The notes beneath the pieces are model-generated. The model did no database searches. It worked only from the letters and a program-made list of their open reading frames with translations, and had not been told where the DNA came from. Source: CAYZZU01 sp964483105 (GTDB lineage: Bacteria > CG2-30-53-67). Taken from it: DNA of 64,000 nt. Positions 62,436 to 64,000 of the stretch are shown here, in pieces. The position numbers and the translations under genes were made by a program. The stretch's first letter is position 1, and each line of letters begins with the position of its first letter. The DNA lies in NCBI GenBank assembly GCA_964483105.1, contig CAYZZU010000012.1:1-64000 (forward strand). Reading direction: 5' to 3'.

Positions 62436-63548
62436 TTACCGGCAGGGCACTTCTTCGGGGAGAGGAACTTCACGGGTCAGTTCGCTGATCAGGTCCCGGA
62501 CGTGGACGAGTTTTTTGATTTTCCATCCGTTGCTTCCGGAGAAGAAGAGACCGGTATTGATTTTCCCCCGCACGGCGTCGCTCAACCGGTCCGAGATACA
62601 ATAACCGACCTGGCGGGATTTTTCTCCATGATTGCAGGGGACGATACAGCCTGAGATGCAACGGATCTCCGGGGCTTTCCCTTCCTGCATCGCATGGTGG
62701 AGAGGTGAGAAGACGCCTCGGGCGGGATATCCCACCGGAGATTTCATCAGGAAGATATCTTCCTTGCGCGCGTTTAGAAGCACTTGCTTGAACTCGGGGG
62801 ATGCGTCGCACTCGAAGGTGCCGATAAACCGGGTGGCCATCTGGACCCCTGCGGCACCCATCCTGATAAATCGTTCAATGTCCGTCCGATCCCAGATCCC
62901 CCCAGCCGTAATGATGGGAAATCCTCCCCATCTTTCGGCTTCCTGCAGAACCTGCGGGAAAAGGTGCTCCAGCTTGTATTCGGCTGCGCCGCATTGTGCC
63001 AGGGTGAACCCCTGATGTCCCCCCGATTCCGGCCCTTCCAGTACCACCGCGTCGGGGAGACGATTGTAACGGTGCAACCAGCTCTTGCAGATAATCTTTA
63101 AGACTCGTGCCGATGAAACGATCGGGACCAGGGCTACATCGGAGTCGCCCACATATTCGGGGAGCTTCAGAGGAATGCCCGCCCCGGTGATGATCAGGTC
63201 GGCTCCGGCATCCACTGCGTCCCGGACTACTCTGGGGTATTCATGGATGCAGTGCAGGATGTTGACCCCGATCGCTCCATTCCCCTCCGCGATCTCCTTG
63301 GCATGTTTCACGATACGGATCAGGGATTCACGGTGGTGCAGGTTTTTGGCGCTGACCGGGCGGCCCTGAAAGGTTTTGACGAATTCGGGGTAACGATAGC
63401 CGGTACAGACCCCGGAAATGATACCGATACATCCGTTTTTGGCGACATTCCCCGCAAGACGATCCCAGGAAATCCCGACCCCCATTCCTCCCTGAATGAT
63501 CGGGTGAGGCACAGAGATATTCTTGATCTTCAATGACGGCAGCTTCAA
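62436..63548 (-). CDS. Nitronate monooxygenase / FMN-dependent oxidoreductase family
   Basis: The 370-residue TIM-barrel flavoprotein starts with the family pattern PIIQGGMGVGISWDRLA and has phosphate-binding AGGIWD and GAAGVQMATRF motifs for FMN. It belongs to the NMO/FabK-like family. The C-terminal ~60 residues carry several Cys (CISGCIVPCNHG and a following YCIS), a feature of a subgroup in anaerobes. The actual substrate is unknown and nitronate should not be assumed. The gene stands alone, convergent with the NtrX-like gene. Confidence 0.85.
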   Translation of the reverse strand: MKLPSLKIKNISVPHPIIQGGMGVGISWDRLAGNVAKNGCIGIISGVCTGYRYPEFVKTFQGRPVSAKNLHHRESLIRIVKHAKEIAEGNGAIGVNILHCIHEYPRVVRDAVDAGADLIITGAGIPLKLPEYVGDSDVALVPIVSSARVLKIICKSWLHRYNRLPDAVVLEGPESGGHQGFTLAQCGAAEYKLEHLFPQVLQEAERWGGFPIITAGGIWDRTDIERFIRMGAAGVQMATRFIGTFECDASPEFKQVLLNARKEDIFLMKSPVGYPARGVFSPLHHAMQEGKAPEIRCISGCIVPCNHGEKSRQVGYCISDRLSDAVRGKINTGLFFSGSNGWKIKKLVHVRDLISELTREVPLPEEVPCR

Positions 63549-63879
63549 CGATACTCCTGTCTGATGATTGGAGACCCGCAGGTCTGTGGCGCGAAGTCGC
63601 TGGATAGGATCCGGTACGGGGGTTCGTCGATTATGATGCGATTCAGAAACCTGATTTCGATTATTCTCCGATCACGATTCCATGATTGGGGGGTAGGTGG
63701 ATGCTCTTTACCCCCCACAACATTTTCTTATACAATAGCACAAATGATTCATCGGATCAACTGGAATTCAATCGACCAGTCGGAGTTCCGGTTTTCAGGC
63801 GAATTCGGTCTGTGTGACTTGGCGCATTGCTTCCGATACGTTATACTGCTCTTGCAAAAAAAAGATTGGAGGCGGAAAT
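63549..63879. other. Divergent intergenic region with a G-rich hairpin
   Basis: No gene is seen. A 9-bp stem TGGGGGGTA (63687-63695) and TACCCCCCA (63709-63717) with a 13-base loop lies between the two divergent genes. Neither gene ends here, so it is more likely an operator or leader element than a terminator. The Nudix promoter follows. Confidence 0.45.
63819..63847 (+). promoter_or_regulatory. Sigma-70-type promoter of the Nudix gene
   Basis: TTGGCG (63819-63824), 17 bases and TATACT (63842-63847) lie 33 bases before the ATG at 63880. Confidence 0.6.
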
Positions 63880-64000
63880 ATGAAAAAAAGGCCGAGAAAT
63901 CCTTGCCCTACCGTAGACCTGATTATTCAGGTGAATCAACAGGGGATCGTGTTGATTCAACGTAAAAATCCTCCCCACGGCTGGGCTCTGCCCGGTGGTT
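63880..64000 (+). CDS. Nudix hydrolase, 5' part only
   Basis: The first 40 codons are seen before the window ends. They read as a typical Nudix N-terminus: [31 protein letters not shown], broken here as [17 protein letters not shown] and GWALPGG, leading into the Nudix box. GGAGG lies 7 bases before the ATG. Such short forms clean up ADP-ribose or oxidised nucleotides; the box itself is outside the window. Confidence 0.85.
   Translation, partial: MKKRPRNPCPTVDLIIQVNQQGIVLIQRKNPPHGWALPGG

Overview
The window looks like a chromosomal segment of a GC-rich, strictly respiratory sulfate-reducing bacterium, most likely in Desulfobacterota or a nearby lineage. The case rests on a complete AMP-dependent sulfate activation and electron-transfer block (aprBA-qmoABC-sat), a DsrN/CbiA-type amidase, a PEP-CTERM regulatory cluster, type IV pilus genes and an AglRST-free, RpiR-controlled microcompartment locus. 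No rRNA, tRNA, CRISPR array or intact insertion sequence was recognised. No dsrAB, exosortase or pilin gene lies inside the window.

Layout. 1-2.2 kb: an NRDE-family protein facing an HD-domain/HIT-domain gene pair. 2.2-11.9 kb: an AT-rich leader, then aprB-aprA-qmoA-qmoB-qmoC-sat and one small unknown gene, with two very stable GC hairpins between genes. 11.9-21.2 kb (minus strand): lapAB, then pilSR and pilBTC. 21.4-25.1 kb (minus): a PDZ/radical-SAM DUF512 protein, pgsA, and a TauE/SafE exporter with its small membrane partner. 25.1-33.2 kb (minus): one continuous moxR-DUF58-batABCDE stress operon behind a near-consensus promoter. 33.2-34.1 kb: a repeat-rich intergenic region holding a small gene with an in-frame UGA. 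34.1-40.0 kb: an amidotransferase-like protein, cbiA/dsrN and a tautomerase on plus; an MBL hydrolase, glutaredoxin, zinc-ribbon response regulator and mutY on minus.

40.3-47.5 kb is the most striking part: a bacterial microcompartment (BMC) operon with an RpiR-type regulator, two trimer-type shell proteins, one hexamer shell protein, three pentamer (vertex) proteins, a CoA-acylating aldehyde dehydrogenase, a PduS/RnfC-like flavo-FeS protein and a class II aldolase. Both edges of the locus are visible, and it carries no phosphotransacylase, alcohol dehydrogenase, acetate kinase or dehydratase. My inference is a sugar-phosphate aldolase metabolosome whose NADH is drained through PduS- and PduT-like FeS proteins, conceivably toward sulfate respiration.

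47.8-56.6 kb: cheR, a 1036-residue sensor kinase and a PrsR-type sigma-54 activator, followed by a PEP-CTERM protein gene preceded by a clear -24/-12 promoter and an upstream inverted repeat, then the convergent TPR lipoprotein gene prsT. 56.9-64 kb: panC, maf, an NtrY/NtrX-like pair, a nitronate-monooxygenase-like protein and the start of a Nudix gene at the right edge. A modular dispersed repeat occurs in four intergenic places (about 0.1, 33.2, 40.1 and 56.8 kb).
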